From the NCBI GenBank assembly GCA_011503125.2, contig WWBZ02000062.1:682001-746000 (forward strand): DNA of 64,000 bases, read 5' to 3'. This document shows positions 45,387-58,957 of the stretch, piece after piece. This DNA comes from Botryosphaeria dothidea (Eukaryota; Ascomycota; Dothideomycetes; Botryosphaeriales; Botryosphaeriaceae). Made by a program: the position numbers and the translations under genes. Position 1 is the stretch's first letter. The number at the start of each line of letters is the position of its first letter. Under the pieces are notes generated by a model. That model was not told where the DNA came from, ran no database searches, and saw nothing but the letters and a program-made list of their open reading frames with translations.

Positions 45387-46427
45387 TTAAGAGCGTATAA
45401 GTTAACTAGTATATAAACTTTAGAGTATAAGATAGAGATTCCCCTACTCTTACTATATCTAGACGAACTAGTACTAGTCTAAGCTATTAGAGCTAGAAAT
45501 AGCCTAGTCGTAGTAGTAGTAGAGAAAACTTACTAGAGTATTAAATAGATAGCTTAAGCTACTCTAAGTACTAGAGGCGCTACTAGCTCTACTAGAAGAA
45601 CTCTACTTAGAAAAAAGATAAACTTACTTCTTAACTACTACCCCTCTATCTACTAGAGTCTTCTAGAGCGAATAAAGCTATATATAGTATATAAGAATAA
45701 GTACAAGGAGAGATAGATAAAGTCTACTAGTTAGAGAAGATAAGATAAGCTAGTAGCCTAAAGTATATAGTAGAATCTAAAAATTAGATAAATCTATAGC
45801 GAACTATCTAAGCTATAGAGTATACTCGCTACTCTACTACGTATAGAGTATATTAGACTAGAGAACTTTCTCTCTAGGCGTAAGATACTAGGATACCTTA
45901 GCCCTACCTACCTATACGGCTAGTATAAATAAACTCTAAAGTATATTCTTCTCTTCTACTCCGACTTCTAATAGAATAGAATATAGATACTCTAAAAGAT
46001 AGGAACTACGGACTACTATTTTCTCCTCTTAACGAAGAAAAGAATTAAAGTAGCGATAGACTAGTTCTTATATCTAGAGCTACTTAAGTAATTTAGCCTA
46101 GTAAGAGAACTAATCTAAGAGGGTAACTAGAAAGAGAAACTAAGAGAACTACTAGAACTACTAGGACTACTAGAACCCGGATAATTACGAGGATAAAAAC
46201 TAAAGAAATAGGTCTAGTAGATAAATATAGAGCTACTATAGTAGCCGCTACCGGTAAGAAGAAAAAATAGAACTAGTATAGGATAGTATACTTAGAGAGA
46301 GAGAAGGGGTTTTACTAGGCGAAAAGATTTTCCCCTTCGTATAAAATAATAATAGATAGCTAGCTCCGTATAGACCCGTAAGAGAGCTATATCGGGAAGA
46401 AATAAATTTATCTATCTATCTATAGTC

Positions 46428-48281
46428 TAACGAGCTTATCGGCGGTTTAAAATTCTCTTCGAAGTAAAGATAGTTAAATTTAAGTAATCTATATAAATAA
46501 GGAGCGGGCTAATAAGGTTTATAATTAAGGAGTACTATTCTTTAATAGACTCTACTATTACTAGTAGTTTCTTATTACTAATTTCGTAATTCTCTTTAGT
46601 AGAAGTTATTTTTCTAGAGAAGTAGGCTACTAGATATAGAAGCTATTTCCTATCGAAATATTCGTACTACTATAAGAGAATTCTAAAGATAATAAGGTCG
46701 AAGAAGTCTATTTTAAGAATAGTATCGAGTTCTAGTTTAAAGTATCGAAGAATTAGATAAGAATAGAAGGCGTTCTTTAAGGTATTAAATAAGTTTTACT
46801 ACTTAGAGATCTAACTAAATAATTTCTTTTTACGTAGTAACTAAAATAAAGAGGTAGCGAGTCTTAAATATTTCTTAATAAATCGACGATAAAAGTTTAT
46901 AAAGCCGAGGAACGACTAAACGTCTATAACGTTTCGTAGTATTTTCTAGTTCTTAATTATATCGATCTTAGCCGGGTCTATACTAAGTTCTTCTAGAGAA
47001 ATAATAAATTTAAGGAACTTAGTTAAGATAACGGAGAATTTATACTTCTCGTCTTTAACGTAAAGGCCTACTTATAGAAGTACTTCGAGAATTTATCGGA
47101 CGTATAAATCGTATTCTTATTAGTTCTTTAAGTAGATTAAAACGTCGTCTAAATAGACTACGTAAAACCTATCTAGAAATATACGGAGAACGTTATTAAT
47201 AAATTACTAGTAAGTAGCGGAGGCGTTAGTTAAACTAAAGAGTATAACTATATACTCGAAGAGTCTATAACGAGTACGGAAGGCTATAAGATACTCGTTA
47301 CTCTTTCGAATACGGATTAAGTTAAAAGCTCTACGTAGGTTAAGTTTAGTAAAAACTTTAGTCTTTTAAAGCTATCGAAGGGTATTATTAATTCGTAGTA
47401 AGGAATAACGATTCTTTTTAGTAATAGTATTAAGTTCTCTATAATTAATATAGAGTCTAATACTACTACTATCGGGTTTATAAACGAAAAAGATTAGAAA
47501 GGCGGAGAATAAGATTAAGAGTCGAATAAAGCCTTTAGCCTAGTACTCGTAGAGATATTCGTAAAGAGTCTTAAGCTTAAGGTCTAATATAGAATAGAGT
47601 AGGCTAAAGAGTAGTTTTTTACCGTCTTCTAATTCTATAGTATAGTCTACGTAGCGGTAAGGAGGAAGCTTATTAGTAGATACTTTTAAAAATAAGAGTA
47701 ATAGATCGTAGTACTTAAGAGGGATAGTTTACCGTATTTTCTCTTCTAATTCTTCGGGGGTTATAGAGCTAAGTCTATCTCTAGAATTAAGATATTTAGA
47801 TATCTCTTCTATAGAGATAGTAAATAGCTACTAACCTCTCTTCTTAATAAGATATTAATACGCCTTATAGAAAATAGAGGTAATTATAGAATAAAGTAGC
47901 GAGAAAACGAAGGTTATTAAAGTAGGCTAAGTAGACGAAGTAGACGAAGTAGATAAAGTAGGCGAAGTAGGCGAAGTAGGCGAAGTAGGCGGAGGTCGAG
48001 TAGGTAAATAGTTTACCTAGTAGAACGGGGAGGTAAACGAAATTATATTCTTTAACTAATTAATTAGTAGATTATATCTCTTAAGCTATAAACGTCTAAG
48101 AATAAGCGGATATTCTATAATATTTATAACTTAAAAGGTAGTAGTCTCGAGGTATTAGTTAATAAGTATAAGAAGGTCGATTTCGTAGGATAGGTATTCT
48201 ATTTCTCTATTAGTAAGTTTAATCTTTTAAGAAACGGGTTTTTTACGGAAGTAAAGACTATATATATATAGAAATTATCGA
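46428..48281 (-). pseudogene. pol: GypF pol: RNase H, RT and protease region
   Basis: Minus-strand relic. The RNase H end YIDYLNLTIFTSKRILNRR lies near 46440-46500, and the RT catalytic segment VVYLDDVLIYLKN near 47120-47160. The FYRRFI-type motif is near 46880. A 9-bp tandem repeat lies at 47921-47995. The protease lies towards 48000-48280. LINE G cuts the element at 48281. Confidence 0.75.
47921..47995 (-). repeat. 9-bp tandem repeat (GTAGGCGAA)n inside GypF pol
   Basis: About eight units of GTAGACGAA/GTAGGCGAA. On the minus strand, in the coding direction, it reads as a Ser/Thr-Pro tripeptide repeat, plausibly a linker between protease and RT. Confidence 0.8.
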
Positions 48282-48306
48282 AGAAAGCTATCTTTTATCG
48301 CTAAAT

Positions 48307-49860
48307 ATAACTATACTAAAAAATCGACCCTAAGCTACGGCGCCGGGAAAGAGCCCTAGAGACTCTTCTAGGCTTCGCGAGTTCTAAAATAGTACTTAAG
48401 ATAACTATAGCCGCGAAGTAGTTAATATAGAGGATATAAGAAGAGGCGAATAGCCTCCCCTAGTAACTACCTCTACCTAGTTCTAATATACCCCTAAGAA
48501 ATCGTAGAGTACCTAGTATAGCGTAGAATACGTTAAGAGAGCCTTAAAAATAGTAGATACTCTTCTCTAAGCCCTATAAATATCCGCTAGCCTCTCTTTA
48601 GTCCTCTCTAGCTAGGTAAAAAATTTTCTCGATATTACTAAGATAATCTTCTAGAATTATATTACTATCTACTAGAAGATAGCTACTAAGAAGCTAGGCC
48701 TTAAGAATATTCTTAAAGAGGTCTAATAGGTCTAAAAAATAGTTAACCGTATCTAGGCTACCTCTATATCTATATCTAATACTCGTAGCTAGGTATAAAT
48801 TATAGCCTAAGTAGCCCCGAAGCCCCCTACTCCCCTAGCTACTACTAAACTTACTCTCTACTTCTTAAAGATAGTAAATAGATAAGAAATAGCTAAGCTC
48901 TTAAATAAGATAATTATTAGAAAGATCTAGATAGGAAAAAGCTAGGCGTATAAGAAAGTACTTACTACTAAGAAGCTCTCTAGTAGAGACGTTAGAATCT
49001 TTATACTAGATAAAGTAACTAGAATAGCCCTTCTCTAGGACTAGGAATAGACTATAGAACTAAGAAAAGAAGTTAGACCTAACTAGTAGCTATACTTAGT
49101 ACTAGTATATAACGTCCCTCGAGAAGGAATCGATACTATAGATCCCTAAGCTATCTAAACTATCTAGAAGTAAAACCTATCTCTATATCTAGGACTACGT
49201 ATTAGTAAGCTAGCCTAGCTAAAGAGAAAGCTTCTAGAGAGGAAAACTTACTCGGCTATTATCCTTAGCACTATAAACTTCGAAACCGCTAACTAAATTA
49301 TTAATAAGGGGCTTATTATTAACTTTACTATCTATATAGCGTAGTACTATAACGTAGCCTTTATAGTAACCTAGTATTTTAAGTACTAGGCCTACGGTTA
49401 TATTACTAACTATTATAAAAAGAAGGAAAAGTACGAATAGTATAGTAAGGTATATAATACTAGGGACTACCCTAAGGAAAGTATATAGTACGTAAACTAC
49501 TCTTAAAGATATATAGCCTAGAGTAACTCCTGCCTAGCACGTAGAGCCTACTATACTAAGGCCGCCTAGGCCCGCCTAGTAGTACTAGAAAGGCACCGAG
49601 AAGAACCCCTAATAACTAAAATATAGCCTTAAACTAACTAGTTAACCGTTAGACTAAGAAAGAGAATTAGAAAGAAGGAGCCGGTTAAGAGGAAACTAGG
49701 CAGGCTAAGAGATCTAAGCCGCCCCTCGCCTTCTAACTAAATAAGGTTTACCGGACTTAATAGCTTATAACACGCCTTAGAGGAGCCCGCGGGAACTCCC
49801 TTCTTATAGCCTATACTACTAGCCCCCTCGCAGCCGGACCTAGAGATAAAAGGAAGTTAA
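48307..49860 (+). pseudogene. LINE G ORF1 (gag-like)
   Basis: 1554 bp from the presumed ATA start to the TAA at 49858-49860, the same length as in C, D and E. The zinc-knuckle tract is near 49375-49500. The stop shares its last A with the ORF2 start (TAATA, from TAATG). Confidence 0.85.
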
Positions 49861-52800
49861 TATTAGATATAGGCTCTCTCTCTATTATATAGTATAACGC
49901 CTATAAGAGTAAGAATAGGGTAATACTTCCGCTCTTTAAGAAAGTAGACCTAAAGATCTACTATATCCTAGCTATCTAGAAACCTTAGAGAAACCTAAGA
50001 GTTAAGATAATAGTAAGATACTCTACCTACTATATAGTTTTTCCTTAGAAGAGAGTAGTAAGAACCTACTTCTTTATAAGTAAGGCTATTAGCCCTAACT
50101 CCTAGTAAGTAATAGTCTATTTACTAGATCTTATTATACTATTCCTTATTACTAGGATATATATAATCTATATCTATAACTACTATAATCCTCCGCTAGC
50201 CTCTTATACTAGTATAGCGCTAGAAACTCTATCTCTTCTACCGGAAGTTCTTAGAAAACTAGGGGAGTATATTCTTCTAGAGGACTTTAACCTCTACTAT
50301 CCTATCTAGGAAGGTATAACCTCCCTAATATACTATATTCTAGCGGATAACCTAATTAAGATAGCTACTATAGCTAATCTTAACCTAGCTCTTTTAAGAG
50401 GTACTATTACTAGACGAGATAGTAGCAGCGAGAGTACTCTAGATCTTATCTTTATATTACGGTAGCTAGAGGAGAGAATTCTTAGCTATAGAGTTAGCTA
50501 GAAGCTCGAATTATCCTCTAACTACCTACCTATCCTTACTATACTTAATTTTTCTTCTACCTCCGTAGAACTACGCCCTCTAAGGCCCTAGTAAAAGAAA
50601 GTAGACTAGAAGAGAACTAATAATATACTCTAATTAAAGCTCGAATATCTTAAAGTAGCCCCTCTTAATACTAAAGTAGACTTAGATTACTTTACTATAC
50701 TACTCTAGGAGGCTATCTAAAGAATAATCTAGAAGACTATTCTAGTAGCGAGACCCTCGTTCTAAACCTCTATATAATAGATAAAGAAGTATTTAGATCT
50801 AGTATACTAGGCTAGAGTAGCTAGAAGAAAGTAGACGGCTATAGAGAGGGAGGAGGACTAGATAGTATACTAAACTATTACTAATAGTAAGAAGAGGTAG
50901 ATTAGAAGAGATAGAATAAAAGTATAGCGTAGAATAGTAGCTAAGATTACTTCGGACCTATTTATACTTTAGAAGCTCTTAAAGTAGGTAAGAATAAGGG
51001 TACTAGAACCTCTAGCTCTATCTTAGTTTCTACTTCTCTAGAGAGTAGATAAATAACTATATTATAATAACTAGTCTAAGGTAGAAATCCTTACTAACTA
51101 ATTCTTCCTATCTTCTAGAGCTACCGATCTCTTAGATCTAAATAGGTATATATACCTAGTACTAGTAGAGATTTCCTAAGACCTTACTAAAGAGTAGGTT
51201 CTCTATACTATTAAGAAGCTTTTCTTAGATAAGGTACTAGGCCTAGATAAGATTACTAATAGGTTTCTAAAGTAATACGCTAAGATATTAAGGAGATCCC
51301 TTACTAGACTCTTTTAGAGATACCTCGTACTTAGATACTACCCTAGGTAGTTTAAAAGCTCTATTACCGTAGTTCTTAGGAAACTATAGAGGGACGACTA
51401 TACTAAAGCTAAGTTATTTAGGCCGATTACTTTACTTAATACGCTAGGGAAGCTACTTAAGAGGATTATAGTAGATAGAATCTCCTAGGCTACTAAAGTA
51501 TACGGCCTACTTCTTAATATATAGATAGAAGCTAGGAGAAATAGATCCGTAGTAGTAGCTCTTAACCTACTTATAGAATAGATCTATACTATCTAGATAT
51601 AAAACCTAGGGCTAGTAGCTTTAGTCCTTAGCCTAGATATCTCGGGAGTATATAACTACGTATCTTATAGAAGGCTTCTCTATAATATAAGGATAGTAAA
51701 ACTCCTAGAATAGGTAGAAAGATTTACCCGATTCTTTCTATAGAACCGTACTACTTAGCTATCCTTCGGAGACTTTACTAGTCTACTAATCTAGATCTTA
51801 ACCGGGATTCTCTAGGGATCCTTACTATCGCTAATACTCTACCTATTTTTTACTTCTAATCTACTTATATAGCTACGTAGAGATAATATCTTTCCCCTTA
51901 GATTCGTCGATAATACTAATATTCTAATCTTTAGTAGATCTATAGAATAGAACTATAGGATACTAGAGGGAGTATATTAAATTTACGAGTACTAGGTAGC
52001 TACCTACGGGTTAGCTTTCTCGCCCGATAAGTATTATCTTATTTATTTTATAAGGAAACTAAGGAGATTTAATATAGTAGTAGGGATCCGTATTCCTAGA
52101 TTTACTAGATACCTAGAGCCTATAATTAAGATTCTAGGAGTCTACGTAGATAATAAGCTTAGATAGAGACCCTATATTAGGGAAATAGGAGCTAAGGTAA
52201 TTAAATAGTATATATCTCTCTCTAGACTCGCGGCGTCTACTTAGGAAGCCTTATTTACTAAAGCCCGTTATATCTATACGGCCGTAGTAAGGCTAGTTCT
52301 TACCTACGGCTATAGAGTATAGTATATCCTAGAGGGAATTCTAGAGTAGAGAAAAATAACTATCTAGCCACTAAAGAAGATCTAAAACTAGTGCCTACGC
52401 ACTATCTTAGGGGCGTATAAGTTAACTAGTATATAAACCTTAGAGTATAAGATAGGAATTCCCCTACTCTTACTATATCTAGACGAACTAGTACTAGCCT
52501 AGACTATTAGAGTTAGAAATAGCCTAGTCGCGATAGTAGTAGAGAAAACTTACTAGAGTATTAAATAGATAGCTCGGGCTACTCTAAGTACTAGAGGCGC
52601 TACTAGCCCTACTAGAAGAACCCTACTTAGAAAAAAGATAAACTTACTCCTTAACTACTACCCCTCTATCTACTAGAGTCTCCCGGAGCGAACGAAGCTA
52701 CGTATAGTATATAGAAATAAGTAGAAGAAGAGATAGATAAAGTCTACTAGCTAGGGAAGATAAGATAAGCTAGTAGCCTAAAGTATATAGTAGAACCTAA

Positions 52801-53204
52801 AAATTAGATAAATCTATAGCGAACTATCTAAGCTATAGAGTATACTCGCTACTCTACTACGTATAGAGTATATTAGACTAGAGGACTTTCTCTTAAGGCG
52901 TAAGGTACTAGGGTACTCTAGTCCTACCTATCTATACGGCTAATATAGATAAACTCTAAAGTATATTCTTCTTTTCTACCTCTACTTCTAATAGAGTAGG
53001 ATATAGATACTCTAAAGGGTAGGAACTACGGACTACTACTCCCTTCTCTTAATAAAGAAGAGGATTAAAGTAGTAATAGACTAGTTCTTACGCTTAGGGC
53101 TACTTAAGTAATTTAGCCTAGTAAGAAAACTAATATAGAAAGATAACTAGAAAGAGAAACTAGGAGGATAACTAGGACTACTAGGACTACTAGAACCCGA
53201 ATAA
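49860..53204 (+). pseudogene. LINE G ORF2 (endonuclease + RT)
   Basis: 3345 bp without frameshift, the length of D and H. It has an endonuclease DFNLYYP segment near 50283, SNYLPI near 50515, RT LSLDISGVYNYVSY near 51630, and FVDNTNIL near 51903-51926. The Gly at SLDISG is kept here where D has Glu. Confidence 0.87.
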
Positions 53205-53461
53205 CTACGAGGATAAGAACTAAAGAGATAGGTCTAGTAGGTAAATATAGGGCTACTATAGTAGCCGCTACTAGTAAGAAGGAAAAATAAGAACTAGTAT
53301 AGAATAGCATGCCTAAAGAGAGAGGAGGGGTTTTTACTAGGCGAAAAGATTTTCCCCCTCGTGTAAAATAACTATAGATAGCTAGCCCCGTATAGACCCG
53401 TAAGGAAGCTATATCGGGAAGAAATAAATTTATCTATCTATCTATCTATAGAAATTATCGA

Positions 53462-54859
53462 TTAACGAATTATTTAGAAGTACTAGAGTTAATTATAGTA
53501 GTAGCTAGAAGTCTATTAAAAACTAAGGTATTAATAACTAAAAAACGTTCTATTTTTAAATCGTGTTTACTATAAAGTAGTTTAGGCGGACTACTAGTAA
53601 ATAAAAGTTTTCTAAAGTTTAAATTAAGGTTACTAAGGACTAAAAACGAATTAAATAAGTATATAGTCGCGGATACGATAGACGAGGTAGGCGGGCTAGA
53701 TAGAAGCCGCGAGGCTACTAGCCGCCTTAATTTTTTAGCTAGTATAAGACTATAGCTACGAATAGTAAATTAAAAGCCGAGTTACTAGTTATAGATTACG
53801 AGGTAGTAGTTATCGAATTAAGGTTTAGATTCTTTAGACTCTTTACCTTAGAGTACTTATATATCTAATAGTTCGGATTACTATAGTAAGTATAGAGGTT
53901 ATTAGCTTTTTAGTATACTTTTCGAGTAGTAGTATTAAGTTCTATAGGTTCCGTAGTTAGCTAAGTTATCTAAGATATACTAGAGAGTATAGCTAAGAGT
54001 CTAACTATAGAGATAGATATAGAAATATTTTATAGTCTAGAGGCCGTAGTAGTACGTTTCTTCTTAAGATATCGAGCGTATAGAGAGTAATCTAAAGAAA
54101 TATAGGTATTTATAAAGTCTTAAAACTTTTTAGATATCTCTCGTCTAATAAGAAGGTCTTTAAGGTTATCTTTAAGGCTATTACGAAAGTATATAATTTT
54201 AATATTATTCTATATCTAACCGAGAATTATAGTAAGTAAGACGAAGCGAGAGTAGTAGTCTAAGTATAAGGTTTCTTAGCGAAGATTCTAAATAGTACGT
54301 TCTATAGTAGTCTAAGTATCTAAATTATTAAAGGCTTAGCTAAGAGTCTTATAGAAGTCTTAGTAGATTATAAAGAAGATCTCGCTAGTAGTTTAATTAA
54401 CGTATAATTTAAGCTAAGTATAGATAGTATTCTAAAGATATAAGCCTATATACCGAATTTTAGTAGGTTTAGTATCGAAAGTAGATAGATTAGAGCCGAA
54501 CTTTAACTAAAGTTGCGTAGAGAAGTTCTCGAATTCGGCGCGGTTTTCTTTAAAGAACTCTAAGTTAGCGACTTTAGTAATATAAATACGAGGTAGAATA
54601 AGTTCCGGGGTAATAGATTAAGTATAGATCGTAGATAGGGTAGAAGTTAAGAAAATCCTAAGGGCGTACGTTTATTCGAGTATAAAATAACCTATAAGGT
54701 AGAGAGCCTTATTTAAGAAGTTCTAAGGTATAATATTTAGACTAGCGATAATTTATTAAAGCGAGAAGCGATCTAAGGAGTAGGCTTATAAATAGTATAA
54801 GCGAAATTCGGTAGAAAGCGGATAACTAGGCGGAAGCGGGGAAAAAGTACCGTTAGATA
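53462..54859 (-). pseudogene. gag: GypF gag and gag-pol junction
   Basis: Minus-strand relic related to GypB gag. The zinc knuckle near 53855-53905 reads NLYTYYSNPNYQIYKYSKVKSLKNL (GypB NLYAYYSNPNYQVRKYSKVKGLKGL). The capsid part extends to about 54800. The piece between 53462 and about 53800 is the C-terminal gag/protease lead-in. It is cut on the right by LINE H. Confidence 0.7.
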
Positions 54860-55097
54860 TAGATAGATAGATAAATTTATTTCTTCCCGATATAGCTCCC
54901 TTACGGGTCTATACGGGGCTAGCTATCTATTATTATTTTATACGAGAGGGAAAACCTTTTCGCCTAGTAAAACTTCTTCTCTCTCTCTAGATATACTATT
55001 CTATACTAGTTCTATTTTTTCTTCTTATTAGTAGCGGCTACTATAATAGCTCTATATTTACCTACTAGACTTATTCCTTTAGTTCTTATTCTTATAG

Positions 55098-58000
55098 TTA
55101 TCCGGGTTCTAGTAGTTCTAGTAGTTCTAGTAGTTCTTCTAGCTTCTCTTTCTAGTTACCCTTCTAGATTAGTTCTCTTACTAGGCTAAATTACTTAAGT
55201 AGTCCTAGGCGTAAGAACTAGTCTATCGCTATTTTAATCTTCTTCTTCGTTAAAAGAAGGAAATAGTAGTTCGTAGTTCCTATCTTTTAGAGTATCTATA
55301 CTCTACTCTATTAGAAGTCGGGGTAGAAGAGAAGAATATACTTTAGGGTTTATCTATACTAGCCGTATAGGTAGGTAGAACTAAGATACTCTAATATCTT
55401 ACGCCTTAAGAGGAAGTTCTCTAGTCTAATATACTCTATATATAGTAGGATAGCGAGTATACTCTATAGCTTAAATAGTTCGCTATAGATTTATCTAATT
55501 TTCGGGTTCTACTATATACTTTAGGCTACTAGCTTATCTTACTTTTCTTAGCTAGTAAACTTTATCTATCTCTTCTTCTACTTATTTCTATATACTATAC
55601 GTAGTCTTATTCGCTCTAAGAGGCTCTAGTAAATAGAGAGATAGTAGTAAAAGAGGGAGTTTATCTTTTTTCTAAGTAGAAATCTTCTAGCTAGGCTAGC
55701 GGTATCTCTAGTACTTAGAGTAGTCCTAGCTATCTATTTAATACTCTAGTAAGTTTTCTTTACTACTACTATAGCTAGGCTATCTCTAGCTTTAATAATT
55801 TAGGCTAGTACTAATTTATCTAGGTATAATAAGAGTAGAAGAATCTCCGTCTTATACTTTAAGATTTATATACTAGTTAACTTATACGCTCCTAAGATAG
55901 TACGTAGATACTAGTTTTAGATCTTCTATAGTAGCTAGATAGCTATTTTCCTCTACTCTAGAATCTCCTCCGGGGTATACTATACTCTATAGCTATAAGT
56001 AAGGGCTAGCCTTACTACGGCCGTATAGATATAGCGGGCTTTAGTAAATAAGGCTCTCTAGATAGATACTACGAGTTAGGAGAGAGATATATACTATTTA
56101 ATTATCTTAGCTTCTATTTCCCTAATATAGGGTCTCTATCTAAGCTTATTATCTACGTAGATTCCTAGAATCTTTATCGTAGGCTCTAGGTATTTAGTAA
56201 ATCTAGGGATACGAATATCTACTACTATATTAAATCTCCTCGGCTTTCTTATAAAGTAAATAAAATAGTACTTATCTAGCGAGAATGCTAACCCGTAGAT
56301 AGCTACCTAGTACTCGTAAACTTAGTATACTTTCTCTAGTATTCTATAGTTTTATTCTATAGATCTACTAAAGGCTAGGATATTAGTATTATCGACGAAT
56401 CTAAGGGGGAAGATATTACCTCTACGTAGCTATATAAGTAGATTAGAAGTAAAGAATAGGTAGAGGATTAGGGATAGGAAGAATCCCTAGAGAATTCTAG
56501 TTAAGGTCTAGATTAGCGGGCTAGTAAAGTCTCTAAAAGATAGCTAAGTAGTCCGGTCCTATAGAAAGAAGTATATAAATCTTTCTACCTATTCGGGGAG
56601 CCTCGCTATTCTTATATTATAGAGGAGTCTCTTATAGAATATATAATCGTATACTTCTAAGATATCTAGGCTAAGAACTAAGGCTACTAGCCTAGGATCT
56701 TACGCCTAGATAGTATAGATCTATTTCGTAAGTAGATCGAGAGCTACTACTACTAACCTATTTCTTCTAGCTTCTATCTATATATTAGAAAGTAGTTTAT
56801 AGGCTTTAGTCGCCTAGAAGATCCGATTTACTATAATTCTCTTAAGTAGCTTCTCTAGTATATTAAGTAAAGTAATTAGTCTAAATAACTTAGCTTTAGT
56901 ATAGTTATTTCTTTATAGTTTTCTTAGAACTACGGTAATAGAGCTTTTAAACTATCTAAGATAGTATTTAAATACGAGATATCTTTAGAAGAGTCTAGTA
57001 AGTAGTCCGCTTAGTATCTAAGCGTACTACTTTAGAAACCTATTAATAATCTTATCTAGGCCTAGTATCTTATCCGGGGGAAGCTTCTTAATAGTATAGA
57101 GAACCTACTCTTCGGTAACGCCTTAGAGGATCTCTACTAGCTCTAAATATATATATCTATCTAGGTCTAAGAGGTCGGTAGCCCTAGGAGGGAGGAAGAA
57201 CTAGTTAATAAGAATTTCTATCTTAACCGGATTATCGTAGTATAGTTATCTATTTACTTTCTAGAGGAGTAGAAACTAAAGTAGGGCTAGTAGTTCTTAT
57301 ACTTTTATTCTTATCTACTTTAAGAGCTTTTAGAGTATAGATAGATCTAAGATAATCTTAGCTACTATTCTACGCTATACTTTTATTCTATTTCTTCTAA
57401 TCTACCTTTTCTTACTATTAGTAATAGTTTAGTAAACTATCTAGTTCTTCTCTCTTTCTATAGCTATCTACTTTCTTCTAGCTACTCTAGTCTAGTATAC
57501 TAAATCTAAATACTTCTTTATCTATTATATAGAGGCCTAGGGCGAGGATCTCGCTATTAGAATAGTCTTCTAGATTATTCTTTAGATAGCCTCCTAGAGT
57601 AGTATAGTAAAGTAATCTAGATCTACTTTAGTATTAAGAGGGGCTACTTTAAGATATTTAAGCTTTAATTAGAGTATATTATTAGTTCTCTTCTAGTCTA
57701 CTTTCTTTTACTAGGGTCTTAGAGGACGTAGTTCCGCGGAGATAAGAAAAAAATCGAGTATAGTAAGAATAGGTAGATAGTTAGAGAATAATTTAAGCTT
57801 CTAACTAGCTCCGTAACTAAGAATTCTCTTTTCTAGCTACTATATAGTAAAGATAAGATCTAGAGTACTCTCGCTACTACTCTCTCTTCTCGTAATAGTA
57901 TCTCTTAGAAGAACTAGGTTAAAGTTAGCTATAGTAGCTATTTCGATAAGATTATCTATAAGAGTATAGTATCTTAGAGCGGTTATACCCCTCTAGATAG

Positions 58001-58442
58001 AATAGTAAAGGTTAAAGTCTCCTAAGAGAATATACTCCCCTAGTTTTCTAAGAGCTTCTAGAAGAAGAGATAGAGTTTCTAGAGCCGTATTAGTATAGAA
58101 GGCTAGTAGAAGATTATAGTAGTTATAGATATAGATTATACGTATCTTAGTAGTAATAGATAGTATAATAAGATCTAGTAAGTAGGCTATTACTTACTAG
58201 AAGTCGGGGGTAATAGCCTTACTTATTAAGAAGTAGATTCTTACTACTTTCTTCTAAGAGAAAACTATATAGTAGGTAGAGTATCTTACTATTATCTTAA
58301 CCCTCGGGTTTCTCTAGAGTTTTTAGATAGCTAGGATATAGTAGATTCTTAGATTAACCTTCTTAAAGAACGGAAGTTTTACTCTATCTCTACTTTTATA
58401 GATATTATACTATACGATAGAGAGAGAGCCTATATCTAATAT
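55098..58442 (-). pseudogene. LINE H ORF2 (endonuclease + RT)
   Basis: 3345 bp, one frame, start ATA within TAATA at 58440-58442. Endonuclease and RT motifs are in the family positions (FVDNTNIL near 56390). Nearly all Trp and most Gln codons have become stops. Confidence 0.85.
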
Positions 58443-58957
58443 TAACTTCCTTCTATTTCTAAGTTAGGCTACGAGAGAGTTATTAGTATAGACTACGAGG
58501 AGGCGGAAGTTCTCGTAGGCTCTTCCCCCGAGATATACTAGAAGCTATTAAGTTCGGTAAATCGTATCTAGTTAGAAGGCGGGGGGCGGCTTAGATCTCT
58601 TAGCCTACCTAGCCCTCTCTTAGTTAGCTTCTCTTCTCTAGGCCTCTTTCTTAGCCTAACCGTTAACTAGTTAGTTTAGGGCTATATCTTAGCCGTAGGA
58701 GTGCCTTCTCTATATCTCTTTAGTACCGCTAAGCGGGCCTTAGTAGTCTTAGCCTAACGAGCTCTACGCGTTAGATAAGAATTACTTTAAGCCGTATACT
58801 CTTAGTTATAGTTTATATATTACGTCTTCTCTTTAGAGTACTCGTAGGTATTATATATCTTAGCGTACTAGCCGTATCTATTCTCCCTTCTATAGTAGAT
58901 AGAGATATAGCTATAATTCTAGTACTTAAAGTACTAGGTTATTATAAAGGTTATTAA
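58442..58957 (-). pseudogene. LINE H ORF1, 3' fragment
   Basis: Contains the end of the zinc-knuckle tract and the basic Pro-rich C-terminus, ending in the TAA that overlaps the ORF2 start. The 5' two thirds were never copied. Confidence 0.75.

Larger units (their letters stand above)
39047..46427 (+). mobile_element. LINE copy F, 5'-truncated, hosting GypB
   Basis: Starts inside the RT part of ORF2 (VDNTNIL near 39090) and runs to the expected ORF2 stop (46182-46184), the 3' UTR and the TCTATCTATCTATA tail. The complete GypB at 39596-45386 interrupts it between GTACTATT and AGAGCGTATAAG of the LINE. No target duplication is seen, and the left (GypE leader) and right (GypF RNase H) flanks belong to different elements. 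Heavily RIPped. Confidence 0.85.
48304..53446 (+). mobile_element. LINE copy G, full length, forward
   Basis: Complete LINE with ORF1 48307-49860, ORF2 49860-53204 and the (TCTA)n tail. The 15-bp duplication TATAGAAATTATCGA is at 48267-48281 and 53447-53461. About 22 extra bases (48282-48303) separate the left duplication from the element. Strongly RIPped. It splits GypF. Confidence 0.93.
54860..58957 (-). mobile_element. LINE copy H, reverse, 5'-truncated in ORF1
   Basis: The tail GATAGATAGATAAATTTA is near 54860-54880. ORF2 is complete (55098-58442) and ORF1 is present only as its last ~515 bases (58442-58957). A short TAGATATAG stands at both ends (about 54853-54861 and 58956-58964) and may be a short target duplication. 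Fully RIPped; wording is closest to LINE A. Confidence 0.87.

Noticed and set aside
53113..53310. 65-codon minus-strand ORF
   Set aside because: Antisense to the end of LINE G ORF2 and its 3' UTR; the equivalent occurs at 29985-30173 in LINE E.
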